This document shows positions 36,561 to 49,117 of a stretch of 64,000 nucleotides of DNA, one piece after another. This stretch comes from Agelaius tricolor (Eukaryota; Chordata; Aves; Passeriformes; Icteridae): assembly GCA_023055355.1 (NCBI GenBank), contig JALJCS010000001.1, positions 71,651,381 through 71,715,380 of the forward strand, given 5' to 3'. Below the pieces are notes generated by a model. The model saw only the letters and a program-made list of their open reading frames with translations, did not search any database and had not been told where the DNA came from. Positions within the stretch are counted from its first letter, which is position 1. Each line of letters begins with the position of its first letter. A program made the position numbers and the translations under genes.

Positions 36561-39500
36561 CCATGGAGCTGAAATTCCTTCTGAAGGAAGACCCACTAAT
36601 ACTTAAGATATATAGCTTTGGTTTCCCACCAGATCTGCCAGTCTGTGTGACCACTTCATAACCATGATAACTTCAAAAGTTTCCAAATACACATTCATGG
36701 TTGTACACTTCATTATATAAAACTGCTTGTAGAGGGTAATAGCATTTCAATTATGTTGTAATTTTTAAGCTGTTTCCATATACTTCTATTTTAGACTAAA
36801 ATGCTTTTATTACTTCTTCTATGCCACAAACTGAGCTTATTAAGCAAGAAATAAATAATAAAAATATGATAACTCCATCGTGTAGGTGAACTGCCAGTTA
36901 TGTGAAAAATGGACATGAAAATTGTCTTAAAGTTAACTGCAATGTTATTGTCTCATCATAACTACAGTGTCATCATAGAAGCTGCTTCTGAGAATATATC
37001 ACTTTTGCCTTTTCTTCTGTCAGATAGGAATTTATTTCTATAGAAAGATATTTAAAATATTTCAGCTAACACAAAGAAGAAATTTAAGACATTAAAACTT
37101 AATCAGAATAGATAAAAGTTTCAAGTTGTATCTTTTGGGATGATTTGTTGTTCTTTTTCTTTTTTTTTTTCGTATCCTGAGCTTCATCTTGAGTATCTTC
37201 ACCCATTCAAGGACACAATTTCAACTAAACTATTTTTCACCACAATTTCTCCCAATTAGGTAGATGCTTCATTTTCATACAAGGAGGTTTTACTGGCAGA
37301 GGAGCATAAAGAACCTTATAGTTTCTTGTCCTGTGTCTCAGGCTCAGTTCTCAGATCAAAAAACCCAGAAGTTTTAACCTCCTTATCTACTCAAAAAAAC
37401 ATGCTTAAAGGATCAAATCTGGATTTAATCCATATTGAAGTGGTAACTTTGGAGGTTTTTCTTACTTAAACACATTGCAATGCTGGAGGATGAAACAGGA
37501 TAAAGCCTTATCAATAGTCTTGCAATGATGGCTGCTGTTTGTCTGTCCCAGATGTGCTGGCAGCCACTAAGCCAAAAAATGAGAGTCTCTTCATAAAATC
37601 ACTCCATGAGACAGGAACAGCTGTGCAAAACTGCCTGCTGGTGTTTCCTGGGGGAGCAGTGCCTTGCCTGGTGTGAAGGCACATGGCGGTGGAACTGTGT
37701 ATTTTAAGATAAAATACAACAAATCTCTGGTACCTGGATAGACAAAGTTCCATAGTATGCTACTCCCTTGGGGACCTCATTCCACTGGTGACTCTGGATG
37801 CACTTTGCACCTATCCCTGAGATGAAAAAGAGAGTTCTCTTACAAAGGCTCAGCCCTTTTATCTCACCTTGAGCATATTCCATTCCTATAAATGCTCGTT
37901 TATCTGTGAAATGCCAAATGTCAACTTTCTAGTAAGAAATTGATGTGATTTTCCTGCCCACATATATGACAGTAAATATTCCTTCAGTGCAAGTCTCTTC
38001 AGGACATTGCTGATCTTATAACCCAGCCAAGGTCAATTATTCTTTGACTTCAGTTAGAGACTTGAGCAGAAGGATGCTGATATCAGCCAAGGATTTTTAA
38101 ACTATTTGCAGTTGCTGTTGATGCTTTTCTGGTGAAGCTGGTCCCTCTAGCAGTTCTGCTGGCACCAGGGCTATCTCCTGCTCATTTGTATTTTTTCCTT
38201 GAGTAAAAGAATTTTTATCTACTCCCCTTTATCAGCCAATGTTTAGTGTGTCTGAGGTATTTCCAGCAGGACTGACCCTCCCAATATCATTATGGCTCTC
38301 CAAAGTGAATATGGTTATTCTTTCTTGCTTGTAGCTCTTTGGGTGAGTGTGTCTGGGTGTAGATGAGCAGATGAGCCAGCTGCTACCCTTCGTTATCCTC
38401 TTTAAATGTTAATCTGCCCTTGAATGGAGGTCCCAGAGTGCATAGTATAGACATATATAGCATTAGAGCAGCTGTCTCAGTCCTCCTGACAGAGTTTTGG
38501 TGGTGGCTCACAGCCAGGCATGAAGGAAACAGCTCTACCTCAGTGGTGCAATGCACCTCCACCTCTGCAGCAATACCTTCATCAGCCAAGTAACCCATGG
38601 CCTCATTACAGCCTAATTCAGCTGCATCTATTACATACAAACAAACACTGTGTAGTGAGAGAAAGTATTTCAACTCACAAGTAAATCAAATTAGGAAGTA
38701 GTTTCAGTGGCTTCTTCTCTCGTTTTATGCAGTGGTGGCAGGCCCTGGGCACCCTCCCAAGCAGGCATCTGGCCTCCTCCATGGCTGCTCCCACCTGGGC
38801 TCTGCAACACTTGGGTGGTGTGGTCCCAATCCAGACCATGCAAGGGAGCCACAAGGGACACATTAAATTTCTAAAGCCTGGTCTCCTCTGTGGCATTGAT
38901 GAAATCTTTCTGTTTTCCTTTCTCTCAGTCTCTGGAATGATTTTATGTTGCAGGGTCCTCAGAGCCTGGAAAGGATCTCACACAATAGGGCTGTGCTACA
39001 AGCACAACATTTATAACAGCAGAAGCTAACAGCACATCTGTTGCAAGATATCCCAGACAAATTAATTTCTGAGGCAATTCCACTGACTTTGATGGACTTA
39101 CCCTATGAACTCAACCATAACAATGAGAAGCCAGAGCAAAAATGGCATGATTTCTGCCATTTCCACACTGATTTATTGAGAAGAGTTTTGGGAAGGTGGA
39201 AGATCGATGAAGGGTGAAGTAGAGGAGCCCCGTCTCAGGTACACCATATGCATATTTTGCCTGACTACAAAGCCAGCAATATATATTTTTTTCTAACACA
39301 AAAAATACAGATACATTTTAATCAAGTATTTTGAAGTCGCTTGTACAAGGAGCTTTCCTATTTCATGATGTTCCCATTTCTCTGCTCTTACAGGAACAAA
39401 CTAGCAAGTCTTTTCTGACACAGCCATTGTGGAGTTCTTCAGAGCCAGCAGAGTGCCTTCCTTTAGACATTTATTTACCTGTGATCAGAGGAGATGGGGG

Positions 39501-40533
39501 TCTGAAAGACAGTTAAAACCTTCTAGCTGGACTTTGCCTGAAGGAGCAGGAACAGACTCCACTTGGGCAAACAGGAACACAACTACTGCAGCCCATGGCA
39601 GGTTTTCACCCCTCAAGGCCCAAAAATGAAAGTGCAGATGAAAGGCACAGCCAGGCTCATTTGACCAACTAGATCATCTCAAGAGCAATGAGGAAATTTC
39701 AAAAGATGTAAGAAAGAGAGTCAGGAAGTTGAGAGCCAAGCACCTTCTGGCCAGTCAGATCCTTCAGTGCTCCTCAATGGTCCTACTCCCACTTCTCCCA
39801 TGAAACTGAGTTTTCCCAGACCCTGGGAGCTGGTGTGGGCAGACACCACAAACCAGCCCCTGGGTGAGCAAGCAGCACATGTGCCAGGATTGCTGGGATA
39901 GGGCTAGAAGCGAATTCTCCTTCCAGCCTTACTGACTGCTGGGATCCTCTGCTGCTCCACGCAGATAAGCTGAGGCCTTAGTTGTCACTTGGAAGATTAT
40001 TGTGTTTGACTATTAAAAGAACAGTGTTTGCAAATAGGAAGAGGCAACAAGGAGACTGTGGATTATGGTTTGACAATGTCACCTCGTGGGGGGATTACCA
40101 ATGCAGGCAGCAGGCATCTGGCACAGAGGGATTTACAGGGATGCTGCCTGTAAGAACAAGTGGGAGAACACTGTTATCCTGAATTCCTTAGGAACCAAAG
40201 AAGAGATTTGCAGAATAGTTTGAGGAGGCTCGTGGCCACATGCCATACACTTGATGCAGATAGGAATCAAATGCTGTAACTGAAAACAGAGAAAAAAGAA
40301 AGACCACAGTTTCATTCTGAAGAGCCAAGGGCATTTAAGGTTGTGGGAAGAAAGGATAAAAGAAGAATATTTGATGAACTACATTGATCAGGGGAACCCT
40401 GGAGGACAGAAGGCAAAAATAAAGAGTGGAAAAAAGGTATGACTAGAGGAATCTGTGGAAGGAGGAAAATAATGTGACTCTATCTAGGAGGTGATCAGCA
40501 GCAAGTAAAATTGCCATAACAGGGATAAAAAGT

Positions 40534-40554
40534 AAAAAAAAAAAAAAAAAAAAA
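40534..40554. repeat. 21-base A run
   Basis: Pure A tract after gggataaaaagt. Upstream sequence shows no recognisable retrocopy, so this may be just a mononucleotide repeat. Confidence 0.9.
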
Positions 40555-43405
40555 GGCACTATCACTGCTTTATTTCTATTTCCCTTTAAAATTGCTCCCT
40601 GCTAGTAGTTCTAAAGATAGACTGCACTATGAAGCAGTTTCTGATTTCCAGAAAGTACTAGGTTCCCAAATGGTTTGGATATTGACTTAATCTGTTATCC
40701 TGTAAATCCAGTACCCAGCACTGATCTGAGGAATGGAAGCTACCAAAAGAAAGCCATAAAGGGAGACCTGTGATGAGAGAAAACTTTCAGCAGCCTATTC
40801 CTGCCCTGTGTTAGAATCTGAGCCTCTGTATACAGGCTCAAATCTGTTGTGAAATCCAGGTTGTGATGATCATAAAACCAGCAAGTGTGTTAAGAAGCAA
40901 GTGCCACAATTCCCATGAAAAAGAGTTTGAGTTTGAACTCTTACTGAGACTTATTCCTTTGCTGTGTTTCATAAATCCAAAATACTCAGCCTTCTCAGGT
41001 ACCATACCAGTGTGAAGGGAATGTTGTGACCAGCTTCACTGAATCACTGCCAGTTTGTACTGGAAAGACATAAAAAGGATGTCAAAGAACTGAAGATGTG
41101 AAGAGCTAATCCTGCTGCTGACCCTAAGAGATAAAGTGCAGCAATTACCAACCACAAAAACCAGCTTTCATGTCTAGGAAAATGCAAATATTGTGGTATT
41201 AAAGAGCAATATCATTAGCAAGGTACCAGTTAAGGGAAGTAGCTGAAATTAATCTCTGTGTTGAGAGGCAACACATGGTTTATTAGACACACGAGCACTC
41301 ACCAGATCTCTGTTGGGACAGCCACAAGGTAGAAACACTGGAAGGGTTTATGGAAGAGCAAAGGTTTAAGATCAGTGTGTAGCATGAAAACAGAAACCAA
41401 TGGAAGAGATGGAGTATGCCTTCATTAGAGAAAATCCTTGTGATACAGCCTCTCATGAAGTCCTACTGTTGTATGAGTTCAGGTAAAATGTGATCAAAAG
41501 CCAGAGAGCATATGAGCAATAACAGCTTTCCAGTAATTTCTGCACATGTTGAATTCCTATGAGCAGAAAATATGTAGGCCTGGAAGAGTTTGTTGTGTGA
41601 GTCACAGCTGCTCTGAAGAGCCTAAAAGCTAGAAATTTTGGAGAACAAATGAAGCAAAACACCAAACATTTTTGTATATCAAGTGGCCAGATGACCTTGT
41701 ACACATATCAAAACTTTCTAAGAAGAAAGGTTTTGGAAGTTATTTTGGATTTTGGTTGTAATGTAACAGTCTTACAAAATACCATTAAATAGCAGAGTGG
41801 TTTTTATTATCAGTTTTGCAGAATAATGCATATGCAACAGAGATATGAGCATAAGATTATTCTGAAAGAATATTTGTAGGAGTCTGGTGACTAAAGACAA
41901 TTATCCAAAGTTCCCTAAAGGCAGGCATAAAATGGGAATAGTGTGATAAAGTTGAGAAGCTGAAAATTTAGGTTGAGCATTAGCAAATCTGATTTGTTAC
42001 AAAGACAGAAGACAAAATTTATGTTCTTCTGTAACAGAAACTTCATGCATTTTGAGCCTAGGGGAAACTGTTTCCATCACATGCCAAATCACTGCAACAA
42101 TTCATGTCTGCATCAAAATCACAGTCCTGAGGTCTGACTTGTACACTACAAAATGAAGTCTTAGTCTTAATTCTTTTTAATCATAGGGTCCATCAAGCCC
42201 TGAAGAACTGGCCCAGTGATGAAATGCTTTCCATGTGAAAGAATTCTGTCTTTAATGTCATATGAAGTGGTTTTCCTGCAGATTCCATATATGGAGGGTC
42301 CTGCAATGCCATCTCCACCTGCCCTGCACAGTTGTTGAGTGCTACATGAACATCCCATTCCTCCCAGAGGACTCCAGTTTTCCAGTCTGGTTTGAAATGT
42401 GCACTAGGAACAGCTCAGCAGTGCCACAGAGATGCTGCATACATGATAGACATCTGCATTTTATTGGGTGAGTCCCCCCAGTAGGCAAACCAACATCTTC
42501 CTGAAGTCATTCTGCTCACTGATGTCACCTTCCCATTCTTTCCTAACAGACTTTTCCCATTTCTTCCTCCCGTGTTAACAGCAGCAGCACACTGGGAATT
42601 CATATTCATTGCATTATCTACTGTGATCTCGTTGTTTTTTGTTCTGGGGATGCAGTTGCTCATCTTGCAAATGTGAGTACAGTCTTTGTTTGTAGATGCA
42701 TAATCCAGCACTTAACTGTGATGGAGCACATGTTGACAAAATGAGCTGCTTAACGATGTGCTTGGGCTGCGTTTTCATTATTTTTTATCTGCCAAACCTT
42801 GCATTATCCAAGAAGTTTACTACTATTGATTTCTTTTTCATTCCAGAACATGAGGAAAGATGTTGAATACCATAGAATTTTTTCCCCAGTTATTTATGTC
42901 TTTCCAGCAGGAAGAGTATGCATTTACAATTGAATATTTCATTATTATATTTAATATAAGCTACTATGATTTAATGTAGTACAAATACGTGCATGTATCA
43001 AAATGTTGTGCAAGAGTGAGTCAAATTGCCATTATTTAAATAGACTACACCAGCATGGTTTCTTTTCTCCTGTAAGCATGGAGATTAATTTTTAAAAATC
43101 TGGTTTATCTAACAGGATGTATTTTCCATAATATCATGCACATTTAAAAATCATTTTATGGCATAAAATGCACTGATTTTTTTTGATAGATGCTTGATTT
43201 ATGGTGTTAAAACATCTGTTACCAACATATTTTACATTAGGTTTTTTGAAAATAAAGTTGTTGGAATTTTTGTTCTTAAATCTTTTATCTAACAAAATGT
43301 GGGGTTTTTTTCTTTGTTTTTACAATTTAAAAAGTGAAAGGAATTACTGGATGTTTCCCTTTATTTATTTCCTGGCAGCCTGATTTTTTTTTGCCATTTT
43401 TTCTG

Positions 43406-43423
43406 TTTTTTTTTTTTTTTTTT
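43406..43423. repeat. 18-base T run
   Basis: Pure T tract within a wider T-rich stretch (43287-43430). Confidence 0.9.
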
Positions 43424-44767
43424 CCTCAGAGGAAAAAAAGGAATCTACTCTAAGGACAAATGAGGTTTTAGATTGGAAAAGAAATAATTTGAAAATTATG
43501 AAAACTAGAAAGTTATAGCTTTTTTCCTCAGAAAATAAAAGGCTTCCTGCTCATGAACTACTGACATAATCCTTGACCATTTCTTTCCAATTGAATTTGT
43601 GTGAAATAACTGTCTAATTTTGCTGGAACTTGGTGATATTTGAATTGAAAACTTTAAGGTACCTGAATTAATTCAGAGGAGATGGTGGAAAAAGCTCATG
43701 GAAAAGATGGAAGGGACCTTTTTTGAGGAGTACCTGGGGCTGAGGAGTTGCCAATAAGAGCAGTGTATTCCATTTGCCTGTTTAAGCTAATAGGGGAACA
43801 GTTCACTGTGGAGGCAAAAGTGAAAGAATCTGATCTACAGGTTAAAATCAGTGTCTATTTTTCAACAATTTCCATAATGCTTTCACTTTTCCTTACTCAT
43901 GTCAGGTAAAACAATCCCCTCTTAATTAAAAACCTTGCAATGTGCTCCAGGAAAAGACAATGAAATTGATATTTGTGTCACTGATTGAAGAAATTAAAAG
44001 TATGTTTGTCTTTTCAAATAAACTTTGAGTGAAGTCCATAGAGACTTTCTCAATAGCTAAAATATAAGATTTCCTAAGGAATGAATTATTTGCTGTGCAT
44101 TTGGCAATACAGTGACAGGTCCTAGGAAGTGGAATGCAAAGTAGACAGGGTCAGGTAGAGGAGGTCTCAAAAGACAAGAAAAGGTCTCCTGGATCACTGA
44201 CAATGTTCTAGAAATTTAAGAGCTGACAATTGTCTTTTTCAGCTTGTGAACAAAACTCCCAAGTGGTTATCAATTTCATTGCTATAAAGCTGAACCACAT
44301 ATACAGTTTTTTACTTTAAAAAATATTAAATAAATTGATTAGCATTTTTGCCTTGTTTTGCTCAGTTTATGCATTTGTTCTTGTTTGTCTATCCTTGACC
44401 ACCAATTACTTTAACACCTTCTGACCAATTTTAAAATCATCATAAATTTCTACTTTTTTTTTCTTTTTTTAAATAGTCCGTAAAGGGATTCTATTACTTT
44501 CCCTTCACAGAAAGAATCAGTATATTAAAGTCAAAATCCACGTAAGAGAGATCTTTTGAAACTTGCTCCATTAACTGTGTTGTCTGACTCCCAATAACCT
44601 AAGAAAGCGTTAGAACATCTCCATCTATGATTATTAAAGCCTGCCCTGCTTCAATGTCCTACCAAGGTTATTCATTTAAACTGCACGATAAAGTTCTTGC
44701 TGTTTCTCAGCTCTGATGGGAGAGGCATTGAAAGTCCAAGTAAAGGAATACAAAAGGCACTGAGCTG

Positions 44768-45074
44768 CCCAGAGAGGGACTTTGACAAGGGCATGTAGTG
44801 GCAGGACAAGGGGGAATGGCTTTAAACAGGAACAGGGTGGGGTTAGCCTAGATGGTAGAAAGCAATTCTTCCCTGTGAGGGTGGTGAGGGCCTGGAACAG
44901 GTTGCCCAGAGAAGCTGGGGATGCCCCATCCCTGCGAGTGTTAAGGGTGGGTTGGACAGGGCTTGAAGCAGCCTGGTCTAGTGGAAGGTGTCCCTGTCCA
45001 TGGCAGAGGAATTTGAACTGGATAATGCTTAAGATTCCTTCCAATCCAAGCCATTCTGTGATTCTATGATTCTA
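44768..45074 (+). mobile_element. CR1 3' fragment, sense, well preserved
   Basis: Reads through the classic CR1 3' end: gggcatgtagtggcaggacaaggggg, ttccctgtgagggtggtgagg, ctggaacaggttgcccagagaagctggggatgccccatcc, ggtctagtggaaggtgtccctg and the terminal repeat attctgtgattctatgattct. Low divergence suggests a fairly young insertion. Confidence 0.95.
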
Positions 45075-48033
45075 CTTATTCAGTAGAAGATGAGGTTACC
45101 CCTCCAAAAAATGGCATCTTGAAATTGACTGGAAGAGTCAAAGAGGGATATTTGCACTGGTGGGTTGTTTTCCAAAATACTCCTCTTTTATACAGGTCCA
45201 ACATGGCACTTTCTGGTAATGCTTTCAACAGAGCAGCCAGCATCTCTCCTTTGAAGCCTCCTCTTTCAGCTGCTCCCATAAGAAGATCGTGCTTTAGATG
45301 GGTTTGGGTTTTGCTCTTTGCAGTTTCCTTTTCCAGGGATATCTACTCTAAGCACAAACAAGTTTTTGTTCCCAAGTCTCCCAGCCTAGTTTTAGAAGGT
45401 TTAAATTGCATTAGCAGAGAGCTTTGTGTTAAACAGTTTCCAGTTATGGTAGAAGGAGAGAAGGTTCCATTGCCCTGCACTCAGTATGCAGAGCACCTCC
45501 CCACCCTCAGCTTCTTGCAATGCTATGTCTTCCCTGCAGGATAATAATTTCTCAAGAGTGACAGCAAAAATATCAGCTAGAAACTTAAGGAAATACAGAA
45601 TTTTTCACCCTCTAGGTCATCACCAGGTGCATTAATCTGCCACTAGGTCCTCCTTTAAAAAACAGTGCAAGTGCTCCCTCTAGTAGGTTGTGCCTATGGT
45701 TTCGGAGTGTCTGCAAAGTTTGGAAAATGCCGTAATACTGAATGGTTTCATGGCTAGCACAATGCTAGCACAAGAGTTTTCTTTAAAAGCAAGATATCAA
45801 CAGCAATGGAGTTCAGAACACCAGGAAAAGCTATGATATTTAACATTTCCAGGGCAAATTTGCATTTGAATATAGATTGGGATAAGTGTGTAGGACAGGT
45901 CTAAGTTTCATATCAGGCTGTAGAGGAATGCTTTTCTTCCTTGGACTTTAGAAATATAGAGTATGAGCAAAGTGCTGAAATGCCAGGGTTGACTGCAGGA
46001 AAATGCAATGACAACATGCTGAGGCACAGTTACGTGTTCTCAGGGAACTCAGAATGATTTTTAGAGACTGCTGAGCCACGTAATGTGGCCATTGCATTCA
46101 CCAGTGAAATTCAGCCACGTCTGGGTAAAAACCAGCATCTGCTTCCCAGAGCAGCACCTGCACAGTGCTTGGAGCCAGGCAGGGCTCACCAGCTCTGCAT
46201 CTGACCTGCACATCAGCAGGGATCAGAGGAAGAGACAAATGCAATTATCCTCACTGAAAACCAGCCAAGACAGTGAGGACAGTGTGCTCACTGTTGCAGA
46301 ACAAAAACTGAAGAGCATTTTTAGTGATCCACAGCTGCAAAGGCCTGAGGTTTTCACCCTGTTCAGACCTGTGCCTGCATCTTCAGCTGCTGCAGCTCTC
46401 CCTGCCATGTTGGGCATCCAAAATAACATCTCCTTCCTCATCTCACCATCACATGACTGTGGATGGAACATGACCTGTTTGTACATATCCAGCAGGACTA
46501 ACACATGGAAAGTCAGCTGTTACACCTGGGAATACCTTTCCCTGAAGGCCAGGAACACAGGTACATGATGGTGGCATGAGTAACATGGGATGCTGCTTCA
46601 TTTGTTGCAGCTCATGGAGCAGTGAGCTCTGAGCCAGTGTAGGTCCTGCATGCTGGATGTGACTGCAGGCAGTTATCCCACCAGAGAGGAGAAGTCACTT
46701 CATGGGAAGGAAGTGGAGTGAAAAAGAATCAGGAATGGAAAGATAAAACTGAATTATTAAAAGCTCAACTAGCTACTGGCTGCACAAAGGACATATAAAT
46801 GATACAATACTGAGTAAAGTCTTTTTAGTTCGTTTGGTATTTGCAATAGACTCCTTAAGCCTTTGATTCTATGCAAAGTTTTTAACATTGCAGATATAGC
46901 AGATAAATATTGATTTAGAACATTTGGCAAGTGGTCTGCTGAATATCCTTTTTCGAACTCTTCAAGGGAAAATCATCAGGCTAAAAGAAGGCAGCTATGG
47001 GAAGATTTATTCACAAGTGAAATTTCTTTATACCAATTTTTGGACCATGTTTTTAGCATGGTCATTAATTTTTATGTGTCTTCCTTATGGTTATGGTTTA
47101 ATGTTGCAATATTATTCAAAATAATGAAGATGTTTTAGCTAGCTGTGTAAAAAATCCAACCTTCATTCCAACCTTCAATTCATGCTGAATTTTGAGCTAC
47201 AACCATATCTCACAACAGTGAATTCCAGGGATAATTTGCACACTAAATGTGTTACAGGAGAAAAACAAATACATTTGCTGGCTTTAGTTTTTGCTCAAAA
47301 CCCAGAAGCACAATTTTGGATTTCCCTACAGAGGATCACGGTATCTAAGGCAAGCAGACAGCCTGCTTGATCGAGCCTAGAATATTCACTCTGTGCTGCC
47401 TTGAGTAACAGAGCCCACCCTTCCTTCCCAGATCAAAAGAGGCAGCAGGGCAAGGCTGAATATTTCCACAACACACCAAAGAACACAGGACACATCCTGA
47501 GCCTACCCCACATCTGTTCCTTCCTGCAAATCCACCGTTCTCCTGCAGAGACCAGAAGCCATCATCAATCTTCCTGTGTGTATGGAGCTCACAGGAAGGT
47601 GTGAACTAATAGTAAAATATCTGTGAGAAAAGGACCTGGCAGGAAATTATATCCAAATTGAAATAAGCACAGCCCTCTACATATAAAATATCATAAAGGT
47701 ATTTGCATATACATAGTTACTGTGAAAAATTACACTCCACAGCTGAGCAAGACAGACCCTGGAGTTTATAGGTGCAAACTGCAGCAGTGGGAATCTTAAG
47801 AAATACCTTTATAAATGTATGGCTTTTTGAGCCCTGGAACAAGCTGTTGAGGCAGGCTGTAGAATTGCTATTGGTGCTATTTGAAGCTGGATTTGTCAGT
47901 GCTCTATTAAGGATGATATACATGGAGCTAAATAGTTTTTGCCATGAGCAGCTCCTTTCCAGCCCAAATTAGCCAAAGGTAAATGTGATGTGCATTGATA
48001 CATAATAAGCACAAGGAATGAAACTCCTGCTTT
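45075..48033. other. Intron, unknown ORFs only
   Basis: Frames of 141 codons (45119..45544) and 161 codons (46083..46568), both plus strand, antisense to PTCHD4. Neither has a signal peptide, domain or motif I recognise, and neither is flanked by convincing promoter or splice signals. A possible old CR1 piece sits at 47830. Confidence 0.45.
47830..47945 (+). mobile_element. Possible old CR1 fragment
   Basis: gagccctggaacaagctgttgaggcaggctgtagaattgc ... ttgaagctggatttgtc resembles the stretch of CR1 that encodes no protein just before the 3' end (ctggaacaggctgcc...ggctgtggag), but it is strongly diverged and has no recognisable terminus. Confidence 0.4.
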
Positions 48034-48099
48034 AATGAGATCAACACACAGAAAATGTGCATCTAAAGAAACTGCAATAACCCAGTCACAAGAATGAGC
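48034..48099 (+). repeat. 66-bp direct repeat, copy A
   Basis: aatgagatcaacacacagaaaatgtgcat then aataacccagtcacaagaatgagc. It matches 49051..49117 with small indels and several substitutions. No family recognised. Confidence 0.85.
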
Positions 48100-48803
48100 A
48101 TTGCCATGAAAAAGTAGAAAAAAGAAAGCAAGAACTGTTCAGACAAATGTGCAAAGCATCTGAAGAGGAAATATATTTTTCTATCAGAACTGGTGTATTG
48201 ATTGAGTAGGTAATCATATATTTGAAGTGCAAAAGCAAATGACTCTTTTCAGCCATTGACTTTTTTAGCTTAAATCATGGTCTCTTCTTTTATCAATTGA
48301 CTTTTTACAAAGGATTTTAGAAATGCTTGCAGAAAATTAGAAGCAGTTCAAATGACAGCTACCAGCCTGTTAGCTGCAGGTGGAGAGTGGAGGAAGATGT
48401 TTTAATAATATTAACAACAATAACAGACAACTTTTTTTGAGACTTCTCTTGAGTTCCAGCTAGAGACAGAAGAAGCCAGACTTTACCTGCCTTTTCTCAA
48501 GCAACAAACACAGAAAATGTATTTTTCATTTGCTCTGTCATTACAGATCTGGCAGTGATGGTCTGTGCTTGGGCTGTGGTCCACAGATGAATGCTTCAAC
48601 CTGTGCTGAGCCTCAGAAGCACTGACCTGCAGCCCTGCAGTGCCAGCATCCCTGGAGGATGACATTTGGGTTGATAAGAGACCTTTTGAAGAGTCTCTAC
48701 AGGAAAAAAAAGGGCTAGAATTCCATCTCTAAGGGATTCAAGGCAGTCTGTGCATATCTGCTGTATACGCATCCACATGTCTTTGTGTTAGAACTTATGT
48801 ATA
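48100..48803. other. Intron between direct repeat copy A and the CR1
   Basis: About 700 bases of unique sequence; nothing recognised. Confidence 0.5.
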
Positions 48804-49050
48804 TCACAGAATCACAGAATCAATTGGGCTGGAAAAGACCTAAGAGATTATTTGATATATGAGATTATTTGGTCCATCCTGTGACTCAACACCACCATGT
48901 TGAGTAGACCTGAGTGGCTCATCCAGTTATTCCTTAAACACCCCCAGGATGGTGACTCTACCAGCTCCTTGTCCAGCTTGTTCCAAGGGTGTTTCATCAC
49001 CCTTTCTGTGAAGAAATTTGTTCTCGTGTCCAAACCAAATGTCCAACCTA
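48804..49050 (-). mobile_element. CR1 3' fragment
   Basis: Starts with tcacagaatcacagaatcaattgggctggaaaagacc and continues through gactcaacaccaccatgttg, ccaggatggtgactctaccagctcc and tgtgaagaaatttgttctcgtgtccaaacc, an antisense CR1 3' end. A 17-bp unit, gagattatttgatatat, is partly repeated in tandem at about 48845-48876. Its 5' edge at 49050 touches copy B of a 66-bp direct repeat. Confidence 0.92.
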
Positions 49051-49117
49051 AATGAGATCAACACACAGAAAAAGTGCATGCAATGAAGAACTTTAAATAA
49101 CCCAGTCTAGGAATGAG
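49051..49117 (+). repeat. 66-bp direct repeat, copy B
   Basis: aatgagatcaacacacagaaaaagtgcat then aataacccagtctaggaatgagc, partner of 48034..48099. It begins at the base after the 5' edge of the CR1 at 48804..49050. Confidence 0.85.

Larger units (their letters stand above)
36561..44767. other. Intron, nothing recognised apart from homopolymers
   Basis: Unique sequence with the A21 run at 40534 and the T18 run at 43406. No frame above about 100 codons and no repeat family identified. Confidence 0.5.

Noticed and set aside
40534..40554. Poly-A tail of a processed pseudogene
   Set aside because: No recognisable transcript-like sequence precedes it and no target duplication is visible.
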